Below the pieces are notes generated by a model, which saw only the letters and a list, made by a program, of their open reading frames with translations, did not search any database and was not told where the DNA came from. The translations under genes were made by a program, and so were the position numbers. From DASUFE01 sp036274675 (GTDB lineage Bacteria; Pseudomonadota; Gammaproteobacteria; HTCC5015): 35,132 nt of DNA. Of the stretch, positions 14,357 to 22,452 are shown piece after piece (within the stretch, counting starts at the first letter, position 1; each line of letters opens with the position of its first letter). The stretch lies in NCBI GenBank assembly GCA_036274675.1, contig DASUFE010000057.1:1-35132 (forward strand), written 5' to 3'.

Positions 14357-16582
14357 TTATTTTGTGGTGTAGACGAATGTGCCGTCCCAGTTGTCGGCGG
14401 GTGGGTTGTTGCGGAAATATATGATGCGGTCGAGGTACATCTTGTATACCTTGCGTCCGTCGTTCATGGAGGAGAGATTGAAAATCTCGCGTTCTGCCGA
14501 GTCCCAGTCGCGCTGGCGGTACATTTTCAGGGCCTGGCTGAAGCGCTTGGTCTCGCTACGCACGGTCTTGTCAAGCTCCACTGAAAACCCGAGCGGTTGG
14601 TAAATGGTAACGGGCCGGTCCTTGCCTTTCACGCGCACCAAATCCAGCTCCAGATATTCAAATTCCGGCACCGCCTGCTTGATTGATTCGCTGACGATGA
14701 TAGTCGCCCCATACTCCTTGGTCAGGCCTTCCAGGCGCGAGCCCAGGTTTACTGCGTCCCCCAGTACCGTATAGGCCATGCGGAACTCGGAACCCATGTT
14801 GCCGACGCTCATGGTGCCCGAGTTCAAGCCGACTCCGATTTTGATTTCGGGCCAGCCGCGGCTCCTGAACAGTTCCTGTTGCTGCTCCAGCACCTGGATC
14901 ATTTCCATGCTGGCGAGCAGTGCGTTTTTCTGATGATAAGGATCATCCAGCGGGGCGCCCCAGAAAGCCATGATCGCATCGCCCATGTACTTGTCAATGG
15001 TGCCGCGATGTCGGTGGATCACGGCGGTCATGGGCGTCAGAAAATCGCTCAGCAGCTGGCTGAGTTCAATGGGTTTGAGATTTTCCGAAATGCTGGTAAA
15101 GCCGCGGATATCGGAGAACAGCACGGTCATCTCGCGGCTCTGGCCTTCCAGGCTGATGGCCTGCGGGTTGGCATCGAGTTCATCCACCAGCTCGGGCGGA
15201 ATATATTGGCCGAATACCTTGGACAGGGCTCGTTTGCCGCGGGATTCGATAAAGAAACCATAGGACATCTGCAATATGAACAACAGGGTGATCAAGAGCA
15301 GATGGCTGGCAATTGGTAGTACGAGGCCCTTGTTCCAGATCCACATATTGAACCCTATTAATAGCGCTGCAAGCCCGCCTGAGACCATCGCTGTCCACAC
15401 GGGGGAGAGCAGTGGAATCAATAAAGTCATCAGCAGGCCGATAATCAGCAGCACGGCCGGTTCGTAGCCTTCGATATAGGCGGGAATTTGCTTGATGGTG
15501 CCATCAAGAATGCCGGCCATCATATTGGCGTGGACTTCCACTCCGGCGTAGACGTTTTGTATGGGCGTCGCCCGCAAGTCCACCAAGCCGGGAGCCGTAG
15601 TTCCGAGGAACAGAGCCTTGCCCTCCAGTTGTTTCAGTTCCACTCTTTTATGCAGTACATCTGTTGCCGAGACATAGCGAAAACTGCCCTGACGGCCGCG
15701 ATAGGGCACCAATGCAGCAATACGCTCGTCCACGCCTACGTACCTGTCTCCAATGCTGAGGGTTTCAACCGCAGTATAATCCGCTTGCTTGCCGGCCTTG
15801 CCGCCGGAGGTGGCGACGTTGATTTCAATGGAGGGCGAGCCCAGATAGTTGCGCGCCATCGCCAGTGCCAGGGATTCATATAGTTGCCCTTGGTATGCCT
15901 GCAGCAGTGGTACGCGACGGAAAATGCCGTCATTATCGACCAATGGGTTATCGAAAAAACCGGCGGTTTTGGCGTATTGCTGATGGATCGGTCGATTGCC
16001 GGTGTAGCCCTTGGCCACCACCAATGGCAGTTTTTCCGTCCATTTCTTATCGATGGATGCCAATGGTGGCGGGAGGGCGCCAAGAGTGGTATCGACGATA
16101 TTGTTAAAGACGATTCCCAGGATGACATCGCGATTGGCAAAACTCTCGCCAAATATCCGGTCATATTCGAGTTCCGGTTGCAGCTTCTCCAGCGCCGTCC
16201 GATAGGCATGTATTCCTTGCAAGGGGCCATTGGCGAGGCTCTGCAGAACCTGGAGCCCGGAAGTACCATCTGCTTCCGGGAATACCACGTCAAAACCGAT
16301 CTGCTTTATTTTGTAGTAGTCGAACAGAATATCCATCATCTGGGCAAGCACGATGCGGCTCCAGGGGAAGTGTCCGATTTCTGTCAGGCTTTTTTCATCG
16401 ATATCCATGATCACAATACGCTCGTCGATGCCGCCCGGTAAGGTAGCCATGAGGCGGATGTCATAGGCGATCAGTTCAAGCTGTCGGACGAAGCGCAGAT
16501 CGATCCATTGGCGATTGTCAGCCAGGAGTACGACCAAAATAAGAAAGCTGAGGATGATTCGTATAAGGCGTTTCGGATTCAT
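14357..16582 (-). CDS. CHASE2-domain class III adenylate cyclase
   Basis: Makes cAMP from ATP in response to an envelope signal. The 741-residue protein has a transmembrane helix at about 7-21 and a periplasmic CHASE2 domain at about 30-365 (VIMDIDEKSLTEIGHFPWSR, IGFDVVFPEADG, VGVDERIAALVPYRG). Three helices follow between 372 and 442, then a catalytic domain at about 480-665. Metal ligands are D491 (FSDIRGF) and D535 (KYMGDAIMAFWG); adenine selection should use K531 with T605, the class IIIb pairing; N612 and R616 are the catalytic pair. All key residues are present, so the enzyme should be active as a dimer. It shares the CHASE2 sensor type with the kinase at 22453. The ribosome binding site is weak. 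Confidence 0.93.
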   Translation of the reverse strand: MNPKRLIRIILSFLILVVLLADNRQWIDLRFVRQLELIAYDIRLMATLPGGIDERIVIMDIDEKSLTEIGHFPWSRIVLAQMMDILFDYYKIKQIGFDVVFPEADGTSGLQVLQSLANGPLQGIHAYRTALEKLQPELEYDRIFGESFANRDVILGIVFNNIVDTTLGALPPPLASIDKKWTEKLPLVVAKGYTGNRPIHQQYAKTAGFFDNPLVDNDGIFRRVPLLQAYQGQLYESLALAMARNYLGSPSIEINVATSGGKAGKQADYTAVETLSIGDRYVGVDERIAALVPYRGRQGSFRYVSATDVLHKRVELKQLEGKALFLGTTAPGLVDLRATPIQNVYAGVEVHANMMAGILDGTIKQIPAYIEGYEPAVLLIIGLLMTLLIPLLSPVWTAMVSGGLAALLIGFNMWIWNKGLVLPIASHLLLITLLFILQMSYGFFIESRGKRALSKVFGQYIPPELVDELDANPQAISLEGQSREMTVLFSDIRGFTSISENLKPIELSQLLSDFLTPMTAVIHRHRGTIDKYMGDAIMAFWGAPLDDPYHQKNALLASMEMIQVLEQQQELFRSRGWPEIKIGVGLNSGTMSVGNMGSEFRMAYTVLGDAVNLGSRLEGLTKEYGATIIVSESIKQAVPEFEYLELDLVRVKGKDRPVTIYQPLGFSVELDKTVRSETKRFSQALKMYRQRDWDSAEREIFNLSSMNDGRKVYKMYLDRIIYFRNNPPADNWDGTFVYTTK

Positions 16583-16658
16583 GTTTCAATATCCCGTGCC
16601 GCGAGCCTCTTTTTATTGTGCCGCCCTGATAGGGTTCTGCCCTTATTTTCACGGCAAC

Positions 16659-16688
16659 ATAACAGAATTTTCCGGGTATGGCTATAAT
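16659..16688 (+). promoter_or_regulatory. Candidate promoter of pdxJ
   Basis: Perfect TATAAT at 16683-16688 with ATAACA at 16659-16664 (18-base spacer). The predicted transcript starts about 37 bases before the pdxJ ATG. Confidence 0.5.
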
Positions 16689-16731
16689 GCGGCCTTGTAT
16701 GACCAGTAACCCAATCTGATCGAGCGCTAAC

Positions 16732-17535
16732 ATGAAAACCGAAACATCTCCGCCGCTGTTGGGCGTGAATGTGGACCATGTTGCAACACTGCGCCAGGCC
16801 CGGCGTGGCGTGTTTCCCGACCCCTGTGCCATCGCGCGCCTGGCGGAGCGGGCGGGCGCGGACTACATAACCGTGCACCTGCGCGAAGACCGGCGTCATA
16901 TACAACCGCATGACGTCGAGACGATGCAGCGGGATCTCAAGACACATTTGAATCTGGAAATGGCCGTGGCCGACGAAATGGTGACTTATGCGCTCAGAGT
17001 ACGGCCACGGGACGTTTGCCTGGTGCCGGAAAGGCGTCAGGAACTGACCACCGAAGGCGGGCTCGATGTCGCATCACAGTTGCCCCGTGTACGCGCGGCG
17101 TGCAAGGCCTTGGTCGAAGCAGGTATTCGGGTGTCCCTGTTTATCGATCCTGAACCGCTGCAGATCGATGCCGCGGCTGACAGCGGCGCGCCCGTAGTTG
17201 AAATTCATACCGGTTCTTATGCCGGGGCGGCCGGAACTGCGGCGCAGCGAGAACTCGCCAGAATTTTGGATGCCGTCGAGTATGCCCATGGCAAAGGTTT
17301 GATCGTGAATGCCGGCCACGGGTTGAACTACGATAATGTACGGCCGATCGCGGCCCATCCCTCGATCCGCGAGTTGAATATCGGTTTCTGGTTGATGGCG
17401 GATGCGTTATATGCGGGTATTGAGCAAGCGGTAGCGCGCATGAAGCGCATCATGATCGAAGCACGCCAGCTGGCTCCGCCTGGCCAGAATAAATTATTTC
17501 AGGACGGAGAGGGCTCTGAGGGTTTGAAAGCCTAG
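16732..17535 (+). CDS. pdxJ: Pyridoxine 5'-phosphate synthase
   Basis: Condenses 1-deoxyxylulose 5-phosphate with 3-amino-2-oxopropyl phosphate to give pyridoxine 5'-phosphate, the last ring-forming step of vitamin B6 synthesis. The 267-residue TIM-barrel protein shows LGVNVDHVATLRQARRG, ITVHLREDRRHI, CLVPERRQELTTEGGLDV, VEIHTGSYA and NAGHGLNYDNV, all family motifs. It runs about 20 residues past the usual end with a polar tail. Usual partners recO and acpS are not adjacent. Its TAG stop shares a CTAG with the stop of the convergent gene. PLP made by this route is the cofactor of cysM nearby. Confidence 0.96.
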   Translation: MKTETSPPLLGVNVDHVATLRQARRGVFPDPCAIARLAERAGADYITVHLREDRRHIQPHDVETMQRDLKTHLNLEMAVADEMVTYALRVRPRDVCLVPERRQELTTEGGLDVASQLPRVRAACKALVEAGIRVSLFIDPEPLQIDAAADSGAPVVEIHTGSYAGAAGTAAQRELARILDAVEYAHGKGLIVNAGHGLNYDNVRPIAAHPSIRELNIGFWLMADALYAGIEQAVARMKRIMIEARQLAPPGQNKLFQDGEGSEGLKA

Positions 17536-18287
17536 CTGTGGCCCACTGCCGGCAGATCCCGAAGCAGGTGATTAATATGTTCCAGCAAGCCGGTGCTGTA
17601 GAGATCTATCTGGTCATTGTTACGGCGTTTGGCGGCGGTCTGAAGCAGGTTGGAAATCCGATGCAGCTCCGGCAGTTCGCAATAAGCGGAGCCGCCTGCA
17701 AGGCGGTGTGCGATATCATATATTTCCGAGTAATCGCGGTCTTCCAGGGCATCAGTCAGTCGCAGCTTGTAGTCGGGCATTTCTTTCATCAACATAAGTC
17801 GCAGGTCATCGGCTTTCGAGACCACGTTGGGCGAAAATTCCGCAACATCCATGGGTTCCTGCAGGCGAAACCAGCGGCCTAACACTTGCCGCAGGTCTTC
17901 CTGCTTGATCGGCTTCACCAGGTATTCATTCATCCCGCTTTGCAGGGCTTTCTGGCGGGAATTCGGCAGGCCATCGGCCGACAAGCCTATGATGGGTATG
18001 CGGCTGTATCTTTCATCCAGGTGCCGGATTGCCTTGGTAGTTTCATAACCGTTCATGACCGGCATGTGGAGGTCGAGGAACACCAGATCGATCGGATGCT
18101 TTTCCAACACGTTCAGGGCGCTGTAGCCGTCCTTCGAGACGAAAACCTGGAAGCCCATTGATGAGAGGTAGACGCGCAGCAGCTTCTGGTTGATTTCATT
18201 GTCATCGACGATCAGGATTGATTTGCCGTTATGCACGTTATCGGTTCCGGTTTTCTGATAATTTGAAGTCGAGCGATTTGTATTCAT
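17532..18287 (-). CDS. Response regulator with C-terminal HPt domain
   Basis: A 251-residue two-domain phosphorelay protein without a DNA-binding output. The receiver domain spans about 23-140, with acidic pair D28/D29, phospho-acceptor D72 (FLDLHMPVMNG), S103 and K125 (YLVKPI). The HPt domain spans about 155-245, with its phosphorylatable H194 in AHRLAGGSAYC. The arrangement matches the C-terminal end of BarA-type hybrid kinases separated from a kinase. No histidine kinase lies nearby, so the partner is elsewhere. It is convergent with pdxJ (4-base overlap) and divergent from cysM. Confidence 0.9.
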   Translation of the reverse strand: MNTNRSTSNYQKTGTDNVHNGKSILIVDDNEINQKLLRVYLSSMGFQVFVSKDGYSALNVLEKHPIDLVFLDLHMPVMNGYETTKAIRHLDERYSRIPIIGLSADGLPNSRQKALQSGMNEYLVKPIKQEDLRQVLGRWFRLQEPMDVAEFSPNVVSKADDLRLMLMKEMPDYKLRLTDALEDRDYSEIYDIAHRLAGGSAYCELPELHRISNLLQTAAKRRNNDQIDLYSTGLLEHINHLLRDLPAVGHS

Positions 18288-18480
18288 AGTTTAATCCACC
18301 ATGTTCGGTTTGCCAGCGTAATCCCTTGTTGCCGGTATAAGCCTGTGCGTTTGCCTACGTATGAAAGACGGCTTAGGCTTTGATACAGGTTCGGCTACTA
18401 TCGTCCATTCAAGAACAAACTTTAGCCGTATTGACAATGATATGAGGGAATTTTCCCATGTGCGCGATATTTTGCGTTCG

Positions 18481-18489
18481 TGGTATGAT
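18481..18489 (+). promoter_or_regulatory. Candidate extended -10 promoter of cysM
   Basis: TGGTATGAT at 18481-18489 fits an extended -10 element, about 58 bases before the ATG. A TTGACA at 18431-18436 is too distant to be its -35 box. The 260-base interval 18288-18547 shows nothing else clear. Confidence 0.35.
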
Positions 18490-18547
18490 GCGCTCGCGGG
18501 CCAGCTTACCGGCCTTGTTTGTTTCAGAAGGACGTACTGCACAGAAC

Positions 18548-19441
18548 ATGACTGTCTATCCCACAATCGAGGATTACATCGGCAACACCCCTCTGGTACA
18601 GGTACGCCGGGTCGCTGATCTTGGCAGCAATACTTTGTTGCTGAAGCTTGAAGGGAACAATCCTGCGGGGTCGGTCAAGGACCGCCCCGCGATCTCTATG
18701 ATTCGGCGCGCCCAGGAACGCGGCACTATACGTCCTGGCGATACCTTGATTGAGGCTACCAGCGGCAACACCGGCATTGCCCTTGCCATGGCAGCCGCAA
18801 TACGCGGTTATCGCATCATTCTGATCATGCCCGAAAGCGCAAGCCTGGAGCGACGCGCCGTCATGAAAGCTTTTGGCGCCGAGATCATTCTTGTTACCAA
18901 GGAACAGGGAATGGAAGGAGCGCGTGACCTGGCGCTTGAAATGCAGCGTGATGGCAAGGGAATCGTCCTTAACCAGTTCGCCAATCCGGATAACCCGCGC
19001 GCGCATTATGAGGGCACTGGGCCGGAAATCTGGCGTGACACGCAGGGCGGTGTTACACATTTCGTCAGCTCCATGGGCACCACCGGCACGATTATGGGAA
19101 CCGGAAGGTATTTAAAAGAGAAAAATCCGGCGGTGCGGATCATCGGTGTGCAGCCGACTGATGGTTCCACCATACCGGGCATCCGGCGCTGGTCACCGGA
19201 ATATGTACCTGAAATTTTCGCGGCTTCACAAGTCGATCACATTATCGATATCAGTCAGTCGGAGGCGGAGGCAATGGCACGGCGCGTTGCCAGCAGCGAG
19301 GGTATTTTTTGCGGAATCTCGTCCGGTGGAGCAGTGGCGGCCGCGATCAGGCTTTGTGCCTCGCTGCGAAACGCAGTAGTCGTAACTATTGTATGCGATC
19401 GCGGCGATCGCTATGTCTCAACCAATGTATTCCCTGCCTGA
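18548..19441 (+). CDS. cysM: Cysteine synthase B
   Basis: PLP enzyme making cysteine from O-acetylserine and sulfide or thiosulfate. The 297-residue product is of CysM length. The PLP lysine is K44 in NPAGSVKDRPA, and the substrate/phosphate loops TSGNTGIALAM and SSMGTTGTIMGTGRYLKE are intact. The ending IVCDRGDRYVSTNVFP is typical of CysM. ATG 18548 gives the conserved start PTIEDYIGNTPLVQ; an in-frame extension to 18458 is unlikely. The next gene rlmD follows after 12 bases, as in pseudomonads. Confidence 0.95.
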   Translation: MTVYPTIEDYIGNTPLVQVRRVADLGSNTLLLKLEGNNPAGSVKDRPAISMIRRAQERGTIRPGDTLIEATSGNTGIALAMAAAIRGYRIILIMPESASLERRAVMKAFGAEIILVTKEQGMEGARDLALEMQRDGKGIVLNQFANPDNPRAHYEGTGPEIWRDTQGGVTHFVSSMGTTGTIMGTGRYLKEKNPAVRIIGVQPTDGSTIPGIRRWSPEYVPEIFAASQVDHIIDISQSEAEAMARRVASSEGIFCGISSGGAVAAAIRLCASLRNAVVVTIVCDRGDRYVSTNVFPA

Positions 19442-19453
19442 GCGGCAGCGTTT

Positions 19454-20800
19454 GTGAGTACCGTTTTGACCGGAAAGAAGCGTAGATCCCGTTTACCGCC
19501 CGGGATTCATGAAATCGGTATCGACTCGCTCAGTCATGACGGACGGGGAGTGGGACGTATGCAGAACAAAGCGGTTTTTCTGCACGGCGCCCTGCCCGGC
19601 GAACGCGTACGCTTCGAATACATAGACACTCATCGGAATTACGACGAAGGCCGTGTTCTCGAGATATTGCAGGCCTCGTCGCGGCGGGTAAAACCTTTGT
19701 GCGCACATTTTGAGCAGTGCGGCGGTTGCAGCCTGCAGCATCTCGCGCCGGCGGCACAGATTGAATTTAAGCAAAACCAGTTATTGGAGGACTGTCGGCG
19801 CATTGGGCGCGTGCAGCCAGCTACAGTATTGCCTCCCTTGCAGGCTGAGGTCTGGGGTTATCGTCACAAGGCACGTCTGGGAGCGAAGTATGTCGAGAAA
19901 AAGGGGCGGGTGCTGATCGGATTCCGCGAAAAGCGTTCTTCTTTTATCAGCGACATCGCACGCTGTGAAGTGCTGCACCCGGCGATCGGCGGGCGTATCG
20001 GTCTGTTGGAGGAGCTGGTAATGTCGCTGTCGATCCGCAATGCCGTGCCTCAGATTGAGGTTGCCGCCGGTGACAACAAACAGGTGTTGGTATTCCGGGT
20101 ATTGCAGGAGCCGTCGGCGGAGGATCGGCAACGGTTGAGCGCTTTTGGCCGTGATCAACAGCTGGCCATTTATTTACAGCCCCAAGGACCCGATTCGATT
20201 TATCCGCTTTTTGAAATCGCTGACGATCTGTATTATTACTTACCGATTGAGACTAAGGATGTACGAATCAACTTCAAGCCCCAGGATTTCACACAAGTAC
20301 ATCCCGGCGTGAACCGCCTGATTGTACAGCAGGCCCTGAATGAACTCGCCCTGAAGCCGCAGGAGCGGGTGCTGGATCTATTCTGCGGTTTGGGTAATTT
20401 CACTATACCGATGGCGCGTCGAGCGGCATATGCAACCGGGATCGAAGGAGCGGTCGATATGGTGGCCAGGGCGGGCGAGAATGCGCGCTGCAACGGAGCG
20501 GACAATATCGAGTTCCATGTTGCCGATCTGTTCCACCCCGAGCCCGCGGCGCCCTGGTTGCGCAAGCACGTTGATAAAGTGTTGCTGGATCCTCCGCGTG
20601 CCGGTGCGCAAGAGGTTCTCCCGTTTGTCGCCCGCATGGCTCCCTTACGGATTGTCTATATTTCCTGCAATCCCTCGACGCTGGCGCGTGACGCCGGTAT
20701 TCTGGTGCACGAATACGGTTACCGCTTCACCCGAGCGGGAGTTATGGACATGTTTCCACATACCTCGCATGTCGAATCCATGGCGGTTTTTGACCGTTAA
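19454..20800 (+). CDS. rlmD: 23S rRNA (uracil-1939-C5)-methyltransferase
   Basis: SAM-dependent enzyme making m5U1939 in 23S rRNA. The 448-residue protein has an N-terminal TRAM domain (IGIDSLSHDGRGVGRM, about 18-75). A [4Fe-4S] site follows with C83, C89, C92 and C171 (CAHFEQCGGCSLQHL). The SAM motif is VLDLFCGLGNFTIPMAR, and the catalytic cysteine is C405 in YISCNPSTLARD. This four-cysteine pattern separates RlmD from RlmC and TrmA. The start is a GTG 12 bases after cysM, so the two are cotranscribed. relA, a frequent next gene, is absent here; a terminator and a convergent operon follow. Confidence 0.95.
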   Translation: MSTVLTGKKRRSRLPPGIHEIGIDSLSHDGRGVGRMQNKAVFLHGALPGERVRFEYIDTHRNYDEGRVLEILQASSRRVKPLCAHFEQCGGCSLQHLAPAAQIEFKQNQLLEDCRRIGRVQPATVLPPLQAEVWGYRHKARLGAKYVEKKGRVLIGFREKRSSFISDIARCEVLHPAIGGRIGLLEELVMSLSIRNAVPQIEVAAGDNKQVLVFRVLQEPSAEDRQRLSAFGRDQQLAIYLQPQGPDSIYPLFEIADDLYYYLPIETKDVRINFKPQDFTQVHPGVNRLIVQQALNELALKPQERVLDLFCGLGNFTIPMARRAAYATGIEGAVDMVARAGENARCNGADNIEFHVADLFHPEPAAPWLRKHVDKVLLDPPRAGAQEVLPFVARMAPLRIVYISCNPSTLARDAGILVHEYGYRFTRAGVMDMFPHTSHVESMAVFDR

Positions 20801-20816
20801 AAGGCGAGCTCCTTAA

Positions 20817-20840
20817 AAGCAAAACGGCCCACATGGGCCG
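20817..20840 (-). terminator. Rho-independent terminator of the kinase-phosphatase-FHA operon
   Basis: CGGCCC (20825-20830) pairs with GGGCCG (20835-20840) around ACAT. Read on the minus strand, the stem is followed by TTTTGCTTTT, a classic T-run, 30 bases after the FHA gene stop. On the plus strand it may also slow transcription leaving rlmD. Confidence 0.8.
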
Positions 20841-20869
20841 CTTCTGTAGTCAATCCAGGTGAAATATCC

Positions 20870-21589
20870 TCAACTCGGCAGGAAGAATTCCATCTTGACC
20901 CCTGCAACTTCAATGATGTCGTGGTCCTTAAGGCCGGTGGCCTGAGTCCCGATATTCTTGCCGTTGATCACGGGCGTCTGGTTGCCGCTGCCGCCCTCCA
21001 CGTGGATGATGAAATATCCCTGGGGACGGCGGGTGATGGCGGCCACCTGTGTCCCGGGTTTGCCGATGGTGGTGAGGGCTTTGGAGAGTTCGATTTCCTT
21101 GCCGGCATTGGCGCCATTCAATATCTGCAGCCGGGCTGCGGCTCCGCCCTGAACCGGCGCGGCGCCACGCTGCTTGGCTTCCTGCGCCGCGATTTTAGCC
21201 ACGGATTTGCCGATGTCATGAGCGCCCGTGGCTTCCGGCATGCCGGCAGCATCGGGACGGATAATCATGGTCTTTTCGAAAGCATCGTCGGAGCCGGCGT
21301 TTTCGTTGATATATTTCAGCTGGTGCTTGCCCACGCCGATTACATCGCCATGCTTGAGCGCATGCTTCTTGATGAGGGAGCCGTTGACGTAGGTACCGTT
21401 GGTGCTGTTCAGGTCTTCCAGGAAGGAGTCGTTAAGGATAGTGATGATCTGTGCATGTTTGCCGCTGACGGCGAGGTTGTCGACCTGGATATCGTTCTCG
21501 GGACGGCGGCCTATGGTGATGGTTTCTTTGCTGAGCTCATGCTCGGAAACGTTGGCGCCATTCAAAGTCAGTATCAATTTAGCCGGCAT
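20870..21589 (-). CDS. Double FHA-domain protein
   Basis: A 239-residue cytoplasmic protein, presumably the phosphothreonine reader of this operon. FHA1 (about 5-95) has the full binding set: R28 in IGRRPENDI, S42 and H45 in VSGKHAQI, and N64 in LNSTNGTYVNG. A flexible Ala/Gly/Gln linker (100-150) contains EKTMIIRP with T107. FHA2 (about 152-238) keeps the fold (LQILNGANAGKEIELS, INGKNIG, HDIIEVAG) but has lost the Arg and Ser-x-x-His residues, so it probably does not bind phosphothreonine. The gene is the last of the kinase-PP2C-FHA operon, 25 bases after the phosphatase gene. Confidence 0.9.
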   Translation of the reverse strand: MPAKLILTLNGANVSEHELSKETITIGRRPENDIQVDNLAVSGKHAQIITILNDSFLEDLNSTNGTYVNGSLIKKHALKHGDVIGVGKHQLKYINENAGSDDAFEKTMIIRPDAAGMPEATGAHDIGKSVAKIAAQEAKQRGAAPVQGGAAARLQILNGANAGKEIELSKALTTIGKPGTQVAAITRRPQGYFIIHVEGGSGNQTPVINGKNIGTQATGLKDHDIIEVAGVKMEFFLPS

Positions 21590-21614
21590 ATTTGATCCTT
21601 AGCGTCTTCTTCTG

Positions 21615-22442
21615 TCAAAAAAACCAATCCGTAACTTTTTCTATCCAACCCAGAGTGGCTGAACCTGTCTTGACCGGACGGGCTAGAATCACTGAAACGT
21701 TGTCTTTTCCGCCTTTTTTGTTGGCCTGTTTTACTAGCTCTGTGGCCGCAAGGTCAAGATTATCATTATATCTTTTGAGAGTTAAGTAAATTTCCCCGTC
21801 GTCAATCATATCATTGAGGCCGTCGGAGCATAGTAAATAAATATCGCCCGGCAAGGCAATATCCTCCTGAATATCCACCTCAACCTCGGGATCCGTGCCC
21901 AGAGCCCGGATTACCAGATTCTTGTTCAGGGACTCTCGGGCTTCCTGCGCCGTATAAAAACCCCGCTGAATCAGCTGCTGCATCAGCGTGTGGTCGACTG
22001 TAATCAGTTCCAGCCTGTCATCCCGCAGCCGGTACAGCCTTGAATCGCCGACATGCGCTATGGTCAGGCGATTGTCGTAAAACAGGGCGAGTACAACGGT
22101 TGTTCCCATGCCCTGATACTGGGGTTCGTTGCGGGCCGCATTGTATATGATTTCGTTCGATTTTTTGATGACATCCCGCACTGCCAGACTCTGGATGCTG
22201 TATTCACCTGAGTCTGCTTCCGCATGTTGCTTCCGAAGCAGCTCAATCCTTTCCGAAAGCTCGTTCAATATCGTTTGCACCGCCAGCGCGCTGGCGACTT
22301 CTCCGCCTTCGTAACCCCCCATTCCATCGGCAACCACAGCAAGCCCGAGAGAGGCTTCCATGCCGATGCTATCCTCGTTATTCGCGCGTTTGACTCCGGG
22401 GTCGGTGACCGCGGAAATCTCCAGTTTATAGTGCGGACTCAT
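21615..22442 (-). CDS. PP2C-family Ser/Thr phosphatase
   Basis: A 275-residue metal-dependent (Mn/Mg) protein phosphatase of the Stp/PrpC type, cytoplasmic. Metal ligands are visible: D24 (RANNEDS), D39-G40 (VVADGMGGYEGG), D207 (LLCSDGLNDM) and D247 (GGKDNVSV). MGTTVV and AHVGDSRLYRLR are also typical. It lies 10 bases after the Ser/Thr kinase gene and 25 before the FHA gene, so it is the expected partner that removes phosphate from kinase targets and the kinase itself. The C-terminus adds about 20 residues beyond the core with an aromatic end (TDWFF). Confidence 0.94.
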   Translation of the reverse strand: MSPHYKLEISAVTDPGVKRANNEDSIGMEASLGLAVVADGMGGYEGGEVASALAVQTILNELSERIELLRKQHAEADSGEYSIQSLAVRDVIKKSNEIIYNAARNEPQYQGMGTTVVLALFYDNRLTIAHVGDSRLYRLRDDRLELITVDHTLMQQLIQRGFYTAQEARESLNKNLVIRALGTDPEVEVDIQEDIALPGDIYLLCSDGLNDMIDDGEIYLTLKRYNDNLDLAATELVKQANKKGGKDNVSVILARPVKTGSATLGWIEKVTDWFF

Positions 22443-22452
22443 TGATCCATCA

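Noticed and set aside
18431..18436. TTGACA as the -35 box of cysM
   Set aside because: No -10 box lies 15-19 bases downstream; the better TATGAT is 47 bases away.
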